From positions 59,323,702 to 59,387,701 of the forward strand of contig NC_089591.1 in assembly GCF_019320115.1 (NCBI RefSeq): a stretch of 64,000 nucleotides of DNA, read 5' to 3'. A program made the position numbers and the translations under genes. Origin of the DNA: Miscanthus floridulus (taxonomy: Eukaryota; Streptophyta; Magnoliopsida; Poales; Poaceae). The notes under the pieces were generated by a model. The model was not told the origin of the DNA. It did not search any database and saw only the letters and a list, made by a program, of their open reading frames with translations. This document shows, piece by piece, positions 44,340 to 55,690 of this stretch. Position 1 is the stretch's first letter; every line of letters starts with the position of its first letter.

Positions 44340-45644
44340 ATTGCTAAAGGCTTTAAACAAAGATATAGTATAGATTATGAAGACATATTTAGTCAAATTG
44401 TCAAATGAACTACCATTAGAACCGTGTTGTCTATTGCTATCTCTAGAGGATGGACATGGCGCCAAGTAGATGTTAAAAATGCTTTCTTGCATGGTTTTCT
44501 ACAGGGAAGGAGTTTATAGAAACAACCCCCTGATTATGAAAGTCAGTCTACACCTAATTTTATTTGCAAGCTAGATAAATAAAGCTTTGTATGGGTTAAA
44601 ACAGGCGCCTAGAGTATGGTATTCAGGATTGAGTGAAAAGTCGATTGATCTTGATTTTAGGTCATCCAAAGCTGATACATCATTATTGTTTTATAATAAA
44701 GGGGGTGTTACAATTTTTGTTCTCACATATGATGATGATATCATATTCATCGGTTCAACATCTAAAGCAATTCAAGCACTTTGCAAGATCCAAACAAAGA
44801 ATTTGCACTAAAAGACGTGGGAAATCTTCACTATTTTCTTGGCATTGAGGTAAACAAGATACGTGAGGAGATTGTGCTTACACGAGAAAAGTATGCTAAA
44901 GATGTGTTGGGTCGGGTTGGGATGACAGCCTGCAAGCCGTTAAGTACCGCCCGTTTCAACAAGTGAGAAACTTTCGGCTTATGAAGGATCACCTCTTGGA
45001 ACAAATAATGCTACACAATATAGAAGTATAGTTGGTGCCTTACAATGCTTGACTTTGACATGACCTGATATTTCCTTTCCTGTGAACAAGGTTTGTTAGT
45101 TCTTGCATGCTCCAAGGACAAACCATTGGACAATAGTGAAGACAATATTGAGATATTTAAAGCATACAACAATGGTTGGATTAACAATGAATAAATCTTC
45201 CTCTTTATCTGTTAGTGGTTTTTCAGATACGGACTGAGCAGGAAGTATTGATGATCGGCCCCAATCTAATATCTTGGAGTGCTCGGAAATAGGCAACAAT
45301 GTCGAGGTCAAGCACTGAAGTTGAATATAAAGCTTTAGCCAACACAACAACCCAGATCATGTGGATTTAGACTTTGCAGGATTCAAGCACCAAGAGCTGC
45401 TAAATTATGGTGTGATAATATTAGAGCTAAGTTTTTTTTGCAAATCCTGTGTTTCATGCACATATTAAACATATAGAGGATGATTATCATTTTGTACGTG
45501 AACGGGTAGCACGAAGAAAACTTGAAATTAAACATTTTTCTTCTAAAGATCAGGTAGCAGATGATTTTACAAAGCCTCTCATCGTATAACAGCAGGAGAT
45601 GTTCAAGAGCAATCTCAAACTCAGACCATCAGATTGAGGGGGAG
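44340..45644 (+). pseudogene. Ty1/copia reverse transcriptase - RNase H remnant
   Basis: Decayed copia pol. RT motifs: [43 protein letters not shown], and the catalytic box as TYDDDIIF (usually YVDDI). Connection region: KDVGNLHYFLGIEVNKI. RNase H region: [45 protein letters not shown] and [11 protein letters not shown]. It is broken by many stops and some frameshifts. Gag, protease and integrase are absent from the left side, so the remnant is 5'-truncated. A polypurine tract (TGAGGGGGAG) ends it. Confidence 0.85.
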
Positions 45645-45704
45645 TGTTAACAAACATGTAACAGATAGGATCATGGAGTGCTTGGCAAGGATAGTTGTTA
45701 AGGA
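45645..45704 (+). mobile_element. Start of the 3' LTR of the copia remnant
   Basis: TGTTAACAAACATGTAACAG directly follows the polypurine tract. The LTR seems to be interrupted after about 60 bp; candidate continuation is at 55691-55860 (GTAATCATT...GATTTGATTCTATC). Confidence 0.5.
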
Positions 45705-46594
45705 ATTGCTGGTGCCCGGACGTCCGATGGGATAGGATTCCGTAGAGCGGTAACCTAGGCACACTCCCACTGAACGGACCAGCACAACGGCCCATCAGAA
45801 ACCATTGCGCGACCCCAGCTTCGGTCGCCAGCCAGCCCGCTTGCTCCCCCGTCCGCATGCATAGCCTGCTGAAAGGTCGAGATGGCGGACTAGAGGGAGG
45901 ATATGAATAGTCCTTTCTAAATTTAATCGCGTCGGCTAACCTAAACAAATGCGGAATTAAAACAATCGGTCTAGCCAAAACTATACCCCTTTATCGAAGT
46001 TCACAAGCACCTTATAAAGATCCTAGTTAGCCAACAAAGATGCGGGCTAGCTGGAGCTCACCTATCCAATTCTATGAGCAAGGTCATACAAACCTATGCC
46101 ACTAGTATTTTGCACATCGGAAAGCTTCTACACAATTCTAGTAAGCAAAAGCACAAAGCTCCTAAGCTCACTAGCAATGCTCAATAACAAGGCAACCAAT
46201 GCCAAATTAGAGAGCGCAAATACTTAGCTACACAAACTAAGCAATGTGACTAACAAGGTTATACAAACCAAATTAGCCACGCAAGGGAGCTACTTCTTTG
46301 CTACACAAGCAAGAAGGTTGTAAGGAAAATGGACTCTTGGCCTATTTACTTTGGATTTTGGTGTTTGATGACCAACACAACCAAATTGGACTAATGAATT
46401 TGCAAGTGTTTGTTTTATAGTCCAACAGGGTGCAAGACGTGACTTGGACAAAGGCGACATGATGATTCGATGATCAACACCATAAGCAAGACCTTAGGAG
46501 CACAAGAAAAGACACAAGATATCAAGCAAAGTCCAAGCATAAAGATAGGAACCAAGCCGGACGCAAGATCGCGAAGAAACGAGCTCACAGAGGG

Positions 46595-46800
46595 CACAGG
46601 ACGCTGCACAGGACGCTCCGATACACAGGACGCTGCACAGGACGCTGCACAGGACGCTGCACAGGACACTGCACCGGACGCTGCACCGGACGCTCCGATC
46701 AAGCAACAGCAGAGTCAACAGCTGCGACCGGACGCTGCACAGGACGCTGCACCGGACGCTCCGATGCACAGGACGCTGCACAGGACGCTGAGTGCCAGAG
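46595..46800 (+). repeat. 12-bp tandem repeat GCACAGGACGCT in LTR U3
   Basis: Repeats of GCACAGGACGCT and GCACCGGACGCT with CCGATC/CCGATAC interruptions, about a dozen units. The 3' LTR has a shorter, rearranged version (51525-51710), and the related LTR at 59917 lacks the expansion. Confidence 0.85.
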
Positions 46801-46942
46801 TCCGGTCAACATCAGTAAGGTTCTAGAGAGCCGTTTTCGTGACCGGATGCGTCCGGTCAGTACTGACAGGACGCTGGTCAGAGTCCGATCAGTAGCAGAA
46901 AAGCGGGATTTCGTCCCTAACGGCTACTTTCTCAGTGGGGCT

Positions 46943-46950
46943 TATAAATA
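46943..46950 (+). promoter_or_regulatory. TATA box, 5' LTR of the gag-only element
   Basis: TATAAATA in the context GGGGCTTATAAATAGACCCC. The same octamer is at 51862-51869 in the 3' LTR and 60432-60439 in the sibling. Confidence 0.65.
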
Positions 46951-47747
46951 GACCCCCCAACCGGCTATTTGAGTAGTGTGGAGCTGAGGAAACATACCAA
47001 GGGTGTTGATACACCATTTTAGTGATCTCCACTTATATAGTGCTTAATGTTTCATCAGGTGATTAGCGTAGGTGCTTTGCGAAGTGCTTAGGTTGATTAG
47101 ACCACCGCTTATGCGCTTGCTCTAGGTTTAGGCCTAGTGTTTAGTGAGGTTTGAATACCTCTTACCACCCGGTGCTTGCGAGCACCATTGTTGTACATCG
47201 GAGGGGCTTAAAGTCTTGCGAGATCACACCAACCGTGTTTGTGGTGTGGCCGCCACCGTGTACCGGAGGGAACAAGGCCCGCGGCATTTTGGCCGAAAGC
47301 TTGATAGTGAAGACGGCAGGGAGTATCCGGGAGAGGCTTGCCGAAAGGCACGTCAGAGACCCACTTGCGCGTGGGGAAGGCCCGAGGCTATCCACGGAGT
47401 TACTCGACCGGGAGCTTGGCCCTTGCGAGAGATTTCTTGCGAGGGGCTCCAACGAGGACTAGGGGGAAGCTTGCGCGCTTCTCGATACCTCGGTAAAAAT
47501 ACTAAAGTCGTCGACAGGAGTTTGCATATCTCTACCTTGCTCTTTAGCTTCCACATTTACATTGATTACTTTACTACGTTTGTGGTAGAGATAGCAACAC
47601 ACTAGGAAAACCGTAGTTGCACATTTAGATAGTTTATCTTTTGCATAGGTTTTACTAAGGTTAGAAAAAGAGACCATAGTTTAGAGTTAGAATTATTAAG
47701 TTGCCTAATTCACCCCCCCCTCTCTTAGGCGTTATGGTCCCTTCAAT

Positions 47748-47759
47748 TGGTATCAGAGC
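47748..47759 (+). promoter_or_regulatory. Primer-binding site, tRNA-iMet
   Basis: TGGTATCAGAGC, exact plant copia consensus, two bases after the LTR end. Confidence 0.9.
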
Positions 47760-47826
47760 CAGTTGGCTCATATTTGGATCTTTGGCTTAACCACCGTTGA
47801 GCCGACGCTGTTGTAGAGTGGTTGGG

Positions 47827-49962
47827 ATGGATACCGCTAGGCCTCCACAATTTGATGGCACTAACTTCCTCTACTATAAGGCTAGAATGGCTTGCCACCT
47901 TGAGACGGTTGATTTAGGTATATGGAGAGTCACTCGTGATAGGATGAAACCCATTAAGAATCCCGAAAAGCCCACAAAGAGTGACAAAAAAGAAATGCAT
48001 TTTAATGCTAGAGCTAAGAATTGCTTGTTTGAATCTTTTAGCATGGATGTGTTTAACCAAGTGTTCACCTTAAATACGGCACATGAAATTTGGTTAAAAC
48101 TCCAAGAGCTCCATGATGGCACAAGTAATGTCCGTGAGCAAAAACATTGTCTAGCTAAGTAAAATTATGATTCCTTTGCTATGAATGATGATGAGCTTGT
48201 TCGTGATATGTATTCTCGATTGAATCTAATTATCAATGAGCTCCATTCAATAGGATTATTAAAGCTAGATGATGCGGACATCATGAGGAAGATCATCTCT
48301 GTTCTACCACAAAAGAAATATGCAAGCATCATCACCATCCTTCACAACATGGAGAACTTGAGCACCATGACCCCGGGCATTGTCATTGGCAAGCTAGTGG
48401 CATTTGAAATGTCACATAAGATGGGTCAAGGAGAAGCATCTTCATCAAGCAAAGGCAAAGCTCTCGCTTGTAGCGAGAAGAAAAAGATGAAGGGCAAGAA
48501 AGTTGAGTCAAGCTCAAGCTCAAGCTCCTCAAGTGAAGAAGAAGAAGATGAGGATGAGGATGAGGATGAACAAGAATCAAGTGATAATGATCAATCTTCC
48601 TCATCCACCTCTAACCTTGATGAAGAATCAATCAAACTTATCAAAAAGGTGGAGAAGATGATCGTAAGGCTCAATGTCAAGGGTGTGCCCTTCCAAATTC
48701 AAGACCTCGTTTTCACTAATCAAAGAAATGAGCAAAGAAAGAGAGGATGCTATGGATGCGGCGAGTTGGGGCACTTTGTAGAAGTTTGTCCAAACAAGCC
48801 CACACCCAAGGCAAAGAAGAAGGCATGCAAGAACAAAGCCCTCACATCAATAAGGTCATGGGATGATTCTTCAAGTGAAGTAGATCATCACAAGAGGCGA
48901 GGGCGCAAGCACTCATCATCAAGCTCTTCTCGTGTGTGCCTTATGGCACGAGGTAATGAAAGTCCATCCTCTAGTGAAAGCGATAGTGATGATGATTTGC
49001 CTTCTTATAATACAATTGTGCAACAAAATCTTAAATATGCTAAAGTTTGCACTAGTCAACAAAAGAAGCTCAAAAATTTAAAAGAAGAGCTAGGTAGTTC
49101 ACAAGAAGCATACAAGAATTTGCTTGAACAATATGAAAACTTTGCAAATCTCAATGTTGAACTATCTACTAAAATTGAGCAACTTGAGGCTAGTGCAACA
49201 ACAAATGAATGCACAATCAATGATAAGCAACTTGAAAAGGAAAATAAAAAATTAAAAGAAAAATTAGCTAGCTCACAAGAAGCATATAATGTTTTGCTTG
49301 CAAAAATGGAAACCATGTGCAAACATTATGGTGAGCTAACTAATAAAGTTGCTAATCTTGAAGACGTTAGCACAAACCCCACCAAGGCATCTAAAAAGAA
49401 AAGTTCTATCTTTAACATGTCTAAAAAGGATGCCTCTACTTCTTATAATGATTTATGTTTAGACTCACCTTTATGCAACCAAGTTTGTGTTGAGAAAGTT
49501 ATTGTAGATACATGCACACAAGAGGTTGCAAAAGAGAATGAGCAACTTAAGCAAGAAGTAGCTCGCCTCACCAAGGACTTGACTCAAGTGAAAGGCAAGG
49601 CGAAGCAAACCCAACTTCATCAAGATAACACCGTCAAGGGAGTGAAGAAGCTTGATGAAGGACAAACCGTTTGCTACGTGTGCCATAAGGAAGGCCACAA
49701 GTCCTATGAGTGCAAGGTGAAGAATGGGGGAGGAGCAAAGGAGGAGAAAAAGCAAACAAGCAAGATCTCCAACACCTACACCAACATGGTGGACAAGAAG
49801 GCCTCCACACCTTATCTCTTGAAGAAGAAGAAAAATGACAAGGTGGTGGCCATCAAGGTGAACAAGCAAGCCAACAATTTGGTCAAACGCTTTTGGGTGC
49901 CAAAGGAAATCATTTCAAATATGAAGAGCACCAAGAAGGTTTGGATCCCGAAAGGGAAGTGA
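47827..49962 (+). pseudogene. Gag of the gag-only element, one premature stop
   Basis: 711-codon gag frame broken only by TAA at 48160-48162; the sibling copy has CAA (Gln) there. Residues about 1-120 carry the copia gag start (RPPQFDGTNFLYYKARM). The domain continues to about 195, then a Ser-rich and Glu/Asp-rich linker, a CCHC zinc knuckle at 308-321 (CYGCGELGHFVEVC), a coiled-coil stretch of about 250 residues, and a second knuckle at 616-629 (CYVCHKEGHKSYEC). It ends KSTKKVWIPKGK. Two widely spaced knuckles around a coiled coil and the acidic tract resemble Sirevirus Gag. Without readthrough a Gag starting at ATG 48181 (593 aa) lacks the N-terminal part. Confidence 0.85.
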
Positions 49963-51232
49963 GAAGTCCATCGGACAGCGGGGAATTTGGAGACTTGGCA
50001 AAGTTTGGGTGCTTTTCATGGGGTGCATCATGTTGGACAAAATCATTGCCAAGTGGGTTAGTGAATACTATGGACCTAAATTCCCCTTCCCATGTTAGGT
50101 AACTAGATGTTATTACTTTTCAATTGGTACATCTTGCAATTAGTTTTTTTTCCTACAATTGGTATCTTTAAGCATCTAGTTACTTTTCATGCCTAGGTTT
50201 GCATTTGCATGCTTATATCTGTCATCATGCATACACTAGGTATATCTTATGGTAGGCTTGCTCGGTCTCTTTTTTTTAACCCTTGGAGCAAACCTACATG
50301 GTTTAAAAGTGTTTAGGAGCACGGCACATAGCTTGTTTTACAATTAATTATCTAACATGTGCCAAAGTTCAAATTGTAGATAATCTCTTCCGAATATCTA
50401 TTTTGAAAATGATTCTCACATTCATGAGATGTCATCTTTCAAGTGGTATTTTTGATTCTAAAATCAATGTGCATGATTTCTACAAAGTATTCTACATTTG
50501 TGTGCACATATTTAGGGGGAGTATTTCTACAACTTGGATGCTTTGAGACTAACACTTTTTCAAATGGTATCAATTTTTTTTTCAAACTTATCATATGTGT
50601 AGTAGTCTCATTGTAAGGAAATTGGAGTCCCCGGAGTTAAGCATCATTCTTCAATTGGCATCATCATGTTGATTTCATTTTATATTTATATGCTTTCTCC
50701 ATGCATTATATAGATTAAACTCTCTTGTACAATAAACTGCTAATTATGCATATGCTTTGCTTTCTACCATATGTATGCATACATTTAGGGGGAGCTTAGT
50801 CCATATAATGTGAGAGTCAAATTTTGTGATCCATTTCATTCTATACACAAAGGATCACGAAATTTGACCGTCCCTTATGCTACTAATGTCTTCCTTTTCG
50901 GTGTTTGATGCCAAAGGAGGAGAATTTGAAGGACCAAAGGCAAGCATCAAGTTAATGTCTACAAGTGGTAATGGTCCAAAAAAGGGAGGAAAGTGAATTA
51001 TGGATTAGTCTAAATAATGGGAGATTTTTTTTGAACATTAGGCTTCAATCCATAATATCACATGGGGACATTTGCAAGGGCAAGACAAGCTTTTAAGTAA
51101 AGTTTCAACTAGTATCTATCAATTAGTATCATGTAACCTTGCCCTTTGCATTGCAACCTAGCAAGTAGGTAGTTTTTAACTTCCAAATTCTAATTATTTG
51201 CTTGCTTTGGTCGTGTTGGCATCAATCACCAA
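49963..51232 (+). other. Non-coding 3' interior of the gag-only element
   Basis: 1.27 kb between the gag stop and the polypurine tract where pol is expected. No open frame beyond a few tens of codons and no enzyme motif. It contains two polypurine-like blocks, TTTAGGGGGAGTATT (about 50512) and TTTAGGGGGAGCTTA (about 50787), besides the one used at 51233. The sibling copy shares this region as far as the window shows (63445-64000). Confidence 0.7.
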
Positions 51233-51244
51233 AAAGGGGGAGAT
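51233..51244 (+). promoter_or_regulatory. Polypurine tract
   Basis: AAAAGGGGGAGA followed by the 3' LTR (TGTAAGG), the plus-strand primer of the element. Confidence 0.8.
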
Positions 51245-52663
51245 TGTAAGGAAAATGGACTCTTGGCCCATTTACTTTGGATTTTGGTGTTTGATGACCA
51301 ACACAACCAAATTAGACTAATGAATTTGCAAGTGTTTATTTTATAGTCCAACAGGGTGCAAGACGTGACTTGGACAAAGGTGACATGATGATCCGATGAT
51401 CAACACCATAAGCAAAACCTTAGGAGCACAAGAAAAGACACAAGATATCAAGCAAAGTCCAAGCATAAAGATAGGAACCAAGCAGGACGCAAGATCGTGA
51501 AGAAACGAGCTCACAGAGGGCACAGGCCGCTACACAGGACGCTACACAGGACGCTCCGATGCACAGGACACTACACAGGACGCTCCGATGCATAGGACGC
51601 TGCACCGGACGCTCCAATCAAGCAACAGCAGAGTCAACAGCAGCGACTGGGCGCTGCACCGGACGCTCTGATGCATAGGACGCTGCACCGGACGCTGCAC
51701 AGGACGCTAAGTGCCAGAGTCCGATCAACATCAGTAAGGTTCCAGAGAGTCGTTTTCGTGACCGGACGCGTCCGGTCAGTACTGATGGGACGCTGGTCAG
51801 AGTCTGGTCAGTAGCAAAAAAGCGGGATTTCATCCCCAACGGCTACTTTCTCAGTGGGGCTTATAAATAGACCCCCAACCGGCCATTTAAGTAGTGTGGA
51901 GCTGAGGAAACATACCAAGGGTGTTGATACACTATTTTAGTGATCTCCACTTGCATAGTGCTTAGTGTTTCATCAGGCGATTAGCGTAGGTGCTTTACGA
52001 AGTGCTTAGGTTGATTAGACCACCGCTTATGCACTTGCTCTAGGTTTAGTCCTAGTGTTTAGTGAGGTTTGCATACCTCTTACCACCCGGTGCTTGCGAG
52101 CACCATTGTTGTACATCGGAGGGGCTTGAAGTCTTGCGAGATCACACCAACCGCGTTTATGGTGTGGTCGCCACCATGTACCAGAGGGAACAAGGCCCGC
52201 GGCGTTTTGGCCGGAAGCTTGATAGTGAAGACGGCGGGGAGCATCCGGGAGAGGCTTGCCGGAAGGCACGTCGGAGACCCACTTGCACGTGGGGAAGGCT
52301 CGAGGCTATCCATAGAGTTACTCGACCGGAAGCTTGGCCCTTGCGAGGGATTCCTTGTGAGGGGCTCCAACGAGGACTAGGGGGAAGCTTGCGCACTTCT
52401 CGATACCTCAGTAAAAATACCAAAGTCATCGATAGGAGTTTGCATATCTCTACCTTGCTCTTTAGCTTCCACATTTACATTGATTACTTTACTACGTTTG
52501 CGGTAGAGATAGCAACACACTAGCAAAACCGTAGTTGCACATTTAGATAGTTTATCTTTTGCATAGGTTTTGCTAAGGTTCGAAAAAGAGGCCATAGTTT
52601 AGAGTTAGAATTTTTAAGTTGCCTAATTCACCCCCCCCCCTCTTAGGCGTTACGGTCCCTTCA
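51245..52663 (+). mobile_element. 3' LTR of the gag-only element (1,419 bp)
   Basis: TGTAAGGAAAATGG to ACGGTCCCTTCA, followed by AAGGT. Differs from the 5' LTR by scattered substitutions and a changed 12-bp array; a few percent by eye, so the insertion is not brand new. Confidence 0.9.
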
Positions 52664-53364
52664 AAGGTAACTAGTGAGCTACACAAGCTAACTAATTACA
52701 AGAGCAATTACACAAGCACAATGTATATGAAAGTAATTACAAGCTTGTGTAAGGGGATTGCAAACAAACGGGAAGAACAATGTTGACACGGTGATTTTCT
52801 TTCGAGGTTCACATGCTTGCCAACACGCTACGTCCCCGTTCAGACAAGCTCCAAGGTTGCCGCCGGTCCTCTTGCTAGTGGCGACCCGCAAGTCACACTC
52901 TCCCACGTGGAGTGCTTACCACAAGCTCTAGCACTTGACCCGGTAGGACCACTTGTCGCCCTTCACGTCTCGCTCTACTAGAGTTGCTCTTCACGGCTCC
53001 CGCAGGGTGAGCACAATGCCCCTCATAAAAGCTCTTCTCTAGAGCACCGTAGAAGCTTCTTGCGGGCTTCAACAAAAACCACCACCAAGTTGTCTAGGAG
53101 GTGGCAACCTCCAAGAGTAACAAGCACCACCAGCTTGCAAGATGACCACCTAGTGCCACTCGATGCAACCTCACGATGCAATCGCACTAGAATCGCTCAC
53201 TTACTCAATCAGATAAACGCTATCAAGCTAGAGTGAGTTAGAGGGCTCCCAAGCACCACCACATAAGCCACCAAGGCTCTAGTGTGCTCAGCTGTAGGCC
53301 AAAGGCTGACCAACACTTCTATTTATAGCCCCTATAGACTAAAATAGTCGTTACCTCATCACTG

Positions 53365-53825
53365 GGCGTTTTTCGGGATGACCGGATGCGCCGGTCAGAT
53401 CGACCGGACGCACCCTGCCAATGTCCGGTCGTGCTATGCCATCCACGTGTCGCTCAGCGTTCAACCAGAGCCGCCTGATCTCAACGGTAACTTTGCATGC
53501 CAACGATCACACGACGACCGGATGCAACACAGCGAGGATGAACGGACGCTGCAACACCTGAGTCTGGTCGTTTCTAGAGAGCTCCCTGAGCCTCTGTTTT
53601 TCGACCGGACACGTCTGATCACAGGTGACCGGACGCAACTCAGGGTCTGGTCCTCACTGGCTTCTCGCGCCTACCTGTGTTAGTGTTCGTTAGCCTGACC
53701 GGACGTAGGCCCTACATGTTCGGTCACTCTTCATGCCAGCGTCCGGTTACAAGACCGAGACCACGTGCTCAACTGTAGACACTGACCGGACACGCTGGTC
53801 AGCGTCCGATCACTCATAGTGACCT
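53365..53825 (-). repeat. GACCGGACGC motif array in the second solo LTR
   Basis: Same design and position as 34283-34725, more decayed: many CG sites have become TG or CA (GACCGGATGC, GACCGGACAC, AGTCTGGTC). Confidence 0.7.
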
Positions 53826-54789
53826 CCTTTCGCCTTATTTTCTTCACCGAGTTGACACTTATCAACTCTAACTTCTTCTCCTTTGCAAATATGCCAACAC
53901 CACCAAGTGTACACCACTATGTGTCTGTGTGTTAACTTTTTACAAACATTTTTCAAAGGATTAGCCACTCAACTTGCCACGCCACTCAATTCTAGCGATG
54001 ATGCAAAGTTAGATCACTCGAATGGCACTAGATGATTGATATGCAAACAAGTTTGCCCCTCTTGATAGTACGACCATCTATCCTAAACCCAGTCATCAAC
54101 CTCTCTACACACCTATGACCGGTGAAATGAAATGCCCTAGGTTATACCTTTGCCTTGCGTATTCCATTCCATCTCCTCCAATGTCGATGCAACCCATGCA
54201 CCAACACGATCAATAATGATATAATCCACTTCATATCATCATGTGATAATATTGGTTCATCAATCTTGACTTCAATTGCTTTTCACTGTTGCCTTCGTCC
54301 ATCGGTGCCAAGTCTTGCTCAAGCTTCACCGCCACGTGGTCCATCGCTCCAAAGCCTCCAAATCACCCTTCACATTTACAACCGGTCCATCAAGCCAAGT
54401 CATGTCTTGATCTTCTCCACCTTGATCACATGACTCAATGTCATGTCTCATGTGCAATAAGCTTCTTCATCATCACATGTGTGAGCTTTGCAACATCTTT
54501 GAGCCATTTACACCTCCATGGCCTATGTTGCTCACACACATGTACCTGTGGACTAATCACATGTGTATCTCACATAAATATAATTAGTCCACCTAGGGTT
54601 GTCACTCAATTACCAAAACCAAACAAGGACCATTCATTCGCCCCTGTCCGCCTCACCCCACCCCACGCCCGTCGCTCCTTCCCCCTAACCCCCTCCTCTC
54701 TCTCCATGCGGTTAGGACTCAGGAGCTGATATGACGATGAGCATGCCCTATCCGTAGGAACCTAGGCGCATTGCGCACCCCTTCCCTCA

Positions 54790-55235
54790 GTGCCTGGGCC
54801 AAGCCCCCATGACTCTCTGAACATACCTCTGAAACACGAAACACTTAAATGCAACATATGTGTGAAGCAGATGAAACATTTAGAACATACACTTGCAACA
54901 TATGTGTGAAACATATGCAACATTCAAATAAAACACTTGCAACTTGTAACATGAAAACACTTACTGCAACATAAGAATGAAACAACCGAAACATTTGGAA
55001 CATACCCTTGCAACATATGTGTGAAACATATGCAACATCCAAATAAAAAACGCTTACAACATACGTCTTAAACAGATAAAATGTTTTGGACAAACACCAG
55101 CAACATGGGTCTAAAACACTTGCAACATATGCAAACATCACAATCTACTTTTGCAACATCCATATAACACACTTGCAATATATCTCTGAAACATCTGAAA
55201 CACTTGAAACATCCATACAACATTGGGTAGGGGAG
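54790..55235. repeat. GCAACATATG / GAAACAT minisatellite
   Basis: Roughly 25 diverged units of CTTGCAACATATGTGTGAAA and GAAACATTTGAAACA type in about 440 bp, inside the probable DNA element. No ORF. Confidence 0.75.
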
Positions 55236-55690
55236 GCTAGGGCTAGTTGATTCCAGCCTTGGGGTCAGAGCTGGCGGCTAGTGAGCACCACTAGCACAGG
55301 CCACGCTTGTGGGTGCCCTTGGTTTGATCAGGATCGAAGACCTAAGGCACGTGATGGCACCACCAGTACTAGCAGAAGTGTGCGGCGCGTCCGATGGCAT
55401 GGGTCAAACTGTGGGAGCAAGGAGCGAGAGGCGCAAGTGGGGCACACGATGGGCATGAGTGAGGAGCAAGCAGCGTAGGATGGGGACACACGTGGGGAGA
55501 TGGCTGAGGCGGTGAATGCAGAGTAGGGCGAGCAAAACGGCCGTACGGCGCTGTGAAGTGCACGATGGGCGAGCGAGTGGGGAGATATTTCCTTTTTGAG
55601 AGAGAGAGATAGAGAGGAAGATGCAAGCTTGTAGGGCAAGTAGTGCATAGGCTCGAGAAGGCGGCGTCCGATGGATGCCCGCCCCTAATC

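Larger units (their letters stand above)
46319..47745 (+). mobile_element. 5' LTR of the gag-only element (1,427 bp)
   Basis: TGTAAGGAAAATGG to ATGGTCCCTTCA. It contains a GC-rich array at 46560-46880, TATAAATA at 46943-46950 and a C-run before the end (CACCCCCCCCTCTC). A 153-codon open frame in the transcribed part (47144-47605) is conserved only because the LTRs are copies; no function is claimed. Confidence 0.9.
46319..52663 (+). mobile_element. Complete gag-only copia-type retrotransposon
   Basis: 6,345 bp with all landmarks: 5-bp target duplication AAGGT (46314-46318, 52664-52668), 5' LTR 46319-47745, primer site 47748-47759, gag 47827-49962, polypurine tract 51233-51244, 3' LTR 51245-52663. 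The 3.5 kb interior holds no protease, integrase, reverse transcriptase or RNase H. It is thus non-autonomous and must use the enzymes of a related copia (Sirevirus-type) element. The target lies inside a solo LTR whose uninterrupted counterpart is visible at about 33600. Confidence 0.9.
45870..54636 (-). mobile_element. Solo copia LTR (second copy), interrupted by a complete element
   Basis: Starts TGAAAGGTCGAGATGGCGG at 45870 and ends AAGGACCATTCA at 54636. Without the nested 46319-52663 element and its duplicated AAGGT it is about 2.42 kb and follows the solo LTR at 33152-35623 throughout. The flanks (CCTGC left, TTCGC right) do not form a clean target duplication, unlike the first copy. 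Minus TATAAATA at 53320-53327. Confidence 0.8.
45705..55690. mobile_element. Probable DNA element with inverted ends, containing nested LTRs
   Basis: The left part near GCCCGGACGTCCGATGGGAT (45710-45729) is roughly complementary to the right end GGCGTCCGATGGATGCCCGC (about 55663-55682). Outside the nested solo LTR its DNA is 45705-45869 plus 54637-55690, GC-rich and carrying the AACAT minisatellite. I know similar elements as a common Andropogoneae repeat, but no target duplication is evident and the superfamily is not settled. Confidence 0.4.

Noticed and set aside
47144..47605. 153-codon frame conserved at 52062-52523
   Set aside because: Both lie in the two LTRs of one element, so the similarity is copying, not selection; the older sibling LTR does not keep it open at that length.
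54289..54729. 146-codon frame, similar to one at 35277-35654
   Set aside because: Both lie in the terminal part of the same solo LTR family; no protein motif, and the frames differ in length and stops.
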